Source: Kineosporia sp. NBRC 101731 (lineage in GTDB: Bacteria; Actinomycetota; Actinomycetes; Actinomycetales; Kineosporiaceae). Taken from it: 64,000 nucleotides of DNA. The notes beneath the pieces are model-generated. The model saw only the letters and a program-made list of their open reading frames with translations. It was not told where the DNA came from and ran no database searches. Made by a program: the position numbers and the translations under genes. Below are positions 63,642 to 64,000 of this stretch, in pieces; within the stretch, counting starts at the first letter, position 1, and each line of letters opens with the position of its first letter. Where the stretch lies: assembly GCF_030269305.1 (NCBI RefSeq), contig NZ_BSTC01000016.1, positions 62,001 through 126,000 of the forward strand, written 5' to 3'.

Positions 63642-64000
63642 TCAATCGCCCCAGCCGGCCGGTGCGGCGATGTTCTCGCCGAACACGGTGTTGTAGTACT
63701 CCCGGTGCTCCTCGCACAGGCCCTCGTCGGTGAAGCGCAGCACGAGGCATCCGGGAAATGTGACCAGGTCGCTCGGGGCTGCCGCGTTCCAGGCCGGATC
63801 GCGCAGGGTGGCCCACATTTCGACGAAGGTGCGCCGACCCTGGCTGATCGGGGTGCCGAACCGCAGATCGAGCTCGGAGAAGGTGCTGGTGGCGCGCTTC
63901 CAGTGGGCGGCGATCTCGTCGTGCCCCCGGTGCGGCGCCTTCGTGGGGGAGTAGTAGTACACGGCGCCGGGTGTGAACAGCTTCACGACATCCGCGGAAC
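63642..64000 (-). CDS. SnoaL-like/NTF2-fold protein (5' end outside window)
   Basis: The frame runs past the window end, so the N-terminus is missing. The visible part reads DVVKLFTPGAVYYYSPTKAPHRGHDEIAAHWKRATSTFSELDLRFGTPISQGRRTFVEMWATLRDPAWN, the cone-shaped NTF2/SnoaL fold seen in many small actinobacterial proteins and polyketide cyclases. Catalytic role cannot be judged from a fold alone. It is downstream of nothing recognised and 52 bp from the TetR gene. Confidence 0.75.
   Translation of the reverse strand, partial: SADVVKLFTPGAVYYYSPTKAPHRGHDEIAAHWKRATSTFSELDLRFGTPISQGRRTFVEMWATLRDPAWNAAAPSDLVTFPGCLVLRFTDEGLCEEHREYYNTVFGENIAAPAGWGD

Overview
The window is high-GC DNA with dense, short-spaced genes, many GTG starts and an actinobacterial housekeeping order: corC/hlyC - era - leuA - recO - uppS - zur - glyS - dusB - dgt - dnaG. 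A methyl-accepting chemotaxis protein and a large GGDEF protein suggest a motile, signalling-rich actinomycete. A member of the Kineosporiales is my guess, from gene order only; no 16S rRNA gene is present to test it.

Layout. 1-11 kb is mostly core: CBS/CorC protein, era, an MFS exporter, VanZ-like protein, leuA behind a leucine leader peptide with four Leu codons, recO, uppS, and a zinc-responsive pair (cysteine-free L33 and zur, each with a candidate Zur box), then glyS. 10.7-16.4 kb is a softer pocket: two paralogous HEAT-like proteins separated by three copies of a short dispersed repeat, a truncated ABC ATPase and a HAD hydrolase. 16.4-24.8 kb returns to core (dusB, dgt, dnaG and satellites); dnaG carries a long low-complexity linker. 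24.8-28.6 kb is a three-gene operon of single-pass membrane proteins with simple-sequence repeats. 28.7-32.9 kb looks like a lysine/pipecolate catabolic operon (FAD oxidase, aminoadipate-semialdehyde dehydrogenase, 2-oxoadipate dioxygenase HglS). 33-38.9 kb has a MASE1-PAS-GGDEF protein, an isocitrate lyase/PEP mutase family enzyme, tRNA-Asn, a secreted protein, a dehydrogenase remnant and a membrane-anchored protein. 39-44.4 kb holds a one-module A-PCP-TE NRPS-like enzyme, a TIM-barrel isomerase-like protein and a lipoprotein plus glutathionylspermidine synthase-like pair. 44.7-48.1 kb has a CAT-anticodon tRNA, a secreted-protein fragment, an APC permease, a degenerate copy of that permease's 3' end, and an Smr gene behind a perfect 22-bp palindrome.

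The most interesting region is 48.5-54.8 kb. It encodes a photoactive yellow protein (PYP) with Tyr, Glu and Cys at exactly the chromophore spacing. A p-coumarate:CoA ligase-like enzyme and an aromatic amino acid ammonia-lyase with a His-Leu pair typical of tyrosine specificity follow it. Together they would make the p-coumaroyl chromophore (Tyr to p-coumarate to p-coumaroyl-CoA to Cys86). Two small helical proteins of unknown function precede pyp in the same direction, and a chemotaxis receptor gene converges on the far side. A self-contained blue-light sensing cassette, possibly feeding motility, is the proposed system.

55-64 kb is a nitrogen-compound uptake and hydrolysis locus: a lipoprotein binding protein, a double ATPase, two permeases and two tandem isochorismatase-family amidohydrolases, with a CTAT-N6-ATAG inverted repeat upstream, followed by an MFS transporter, a TetR regulator and the start-truncated edge of a SnoaL-like gene.
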